A stretch of DNA of 24,193 nt from CAYNGH01 sp964396845 (GTDB lineage: Bacteria > Vulcanimicrobiota > JAJTBE01 > CAYNGH01): the NCBI GenBank assembly GCA_964396845.1, contig CAYNGH010000036.1:1-24193 (forward strand). The letters are read 5' to 3'. The translations under genes were made by a program, and so were the position numbers. How positions within the stretch are numbered: position 1 is the first letter of the stretch; each line of letters opens with the position of its first letter. Shown here piece by piece: positions 24,002 to 24,193 of this stretch. Below the pieces are notes generated by a model that had not been told where the DNA came from, did not search any database, and saw nothing but the letters and a program-made list of their open reading frames with translations.

Positions 24002-24031
24002 AAAAAAATCCCCCGGGATCTGCCCGGAGGA
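24002..24031 (-). terminator. Rho-independent terminator
   Basis: On the - strand TCCTCCGGG (24031-24023), loop CAGAT, CCCGGGGGA (24017-24009) with one wobble pair, then seven T (24008-24002). It lies only about 9 bases after the predicted start site of the - strand promoter at 24047-24075, so it may end a very short RNA and also transcripts entering from beyond the window edge. Confidence 0.8.
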
Positions 24032-24046
24032 TACACTCCTACTTTT

Positions 24047-24075
24047 ATAATACACCCGGTGGTGAAATTTGTCAA
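24047..24075 (-). promoter_or_regulatory. Sigma70-type promoter upstream of the late operon
   Basis: On the - strand TTGACA (24075-24070), a 17-base spacer, then TATTAT (24052-24047): full -35 match and five of six bases at -10. The predicted start site is about 24040. It points toward the terminase genes, but a terminator follows within 40 bases. Confidence 0.65.
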
Positions 24076-24138
24076 GTCTTTTATTTCATCTCTTGGTGAT
24101 TTTTCATTATTAATTCCCGTCATAACAATGGGGAAATT

Positions 24139-24193
24139 TGAGTCGTGATGTCCATGATCCTTGGGATATAGCTCTCGGGCCGATTCATTCATA
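24139..24193. repeat. 55-base direct repeat, copy 2 (reaches window edge)
   Basis: Identical to 23888-23942 and cut off by the window edge, so the true repeat may be longer or may continue as an array. It lies upstream of the promoter at 24047-24075 when read on the - strand. Confidence 0.9.

Larger units (their letters stand above)
23788..24193. other. Right flank, non-coding regulatory region
   Basis: No convincing gene in about 400 bases. It holds, reading on the - strand from the edge: a direct repeat copy (24193-24139), a sigma70-type promoter (24075-24047), a terminator (24031-24002), the second repeat copy (23942-23888), a perfect hairpin (23880-23862) and then the SD of the first late gene. 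An 81-codon frame on the - strand from 24192 runs through the promoter and terminator and is judged non-coding. Confidence 0.6.

Noticed and set aside
23947..24192. 81-codon - strand frame starting in the second direct repeat
   Set aside because: It runs through a promoter and a terminator, is rich in simple runs and has no SD within the window.

Overview
The window looks like a draft or metagenomic scaffold from an anaerobic bacterium that carries Wood-Ljungdahl (reductive acetyl-CoA) genes. A prophage, or an integrated phage-like particle locus, occupies the right four fifths. Strong Shine-Dalgarno (SD) sequences, sigma70-type promoters and the corrinoid protein/activator pair point to an acetogenic or syntrophic Clostridia-like host. 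The taxon itself cannot be read from the sequence.

Positions 1-4113 (+ strand) are host genes: a zinc-ribbon membrane protein, a full-length corrinoid iron-sulfur protein large subunit (AcsC/CdhE type, probably starting at a CTG codon) and, 3 bases later, a RACo-type ATP-dependent activator of that protein. The three other usual acs genes are not visible.

Positions 4095-23787 are a late phage operon on the - strand. Transcription order, from right to left, is: probable terminase small subunit, GpA-type terminase large subunit, DUF935 portal, collagen-like fibre protein, small hypothetical, head protease/scaffold, lambda D-like decoration protein, lambda E-like major capsid protein, DUF1320 head-tail connector, gpG-like virion morphogenesis protein, probable tail terminator, tail tube, small zinc ribbon, two tail-assembly/tape-measure candidates, further tail proteins, a tail-tip/fibre pair, then holin and lysin. 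The lysin gene overlaps the 3' end of the RACo gene by 19 bases. The head is a mosaic of lambda-like parts (GpA, D, E) and Mu-like parts (portal, DUF1320, gpG). No integrase, transposase or repressor lies in the window, and no tRNA or rRNA was seen.

The tail module is broken by three cargo-like (moron) genes. One is a + strand NYN-domain ribonuclease with a perfect consensus promoter (TTGACA, 17 bases, TATAAT), two 5' UTR hairpins and no SD. One is a seven-bladed beta-propeller lipoprotein with its own terminator. One is a 37-residue + strand membrane peptide with a strong SD. Together they are the best candidates for an undescribed accessory system, such as superinfection exclusion or lysogen-expressed defence; this is inference.

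Positions 23788-24193 hold no convincing gene. They contain a 55-base direct repeat in two copies 251 bases apart, and between the copies a - strand promoter followed at once by a terminator. The second copy ends exactly at the window edge. Two 100-N runs (19083-19182 and 19452-19551) are assembly gaps inside the collagen repeats. They create false frame changes, but the flanks join in phase if closed.
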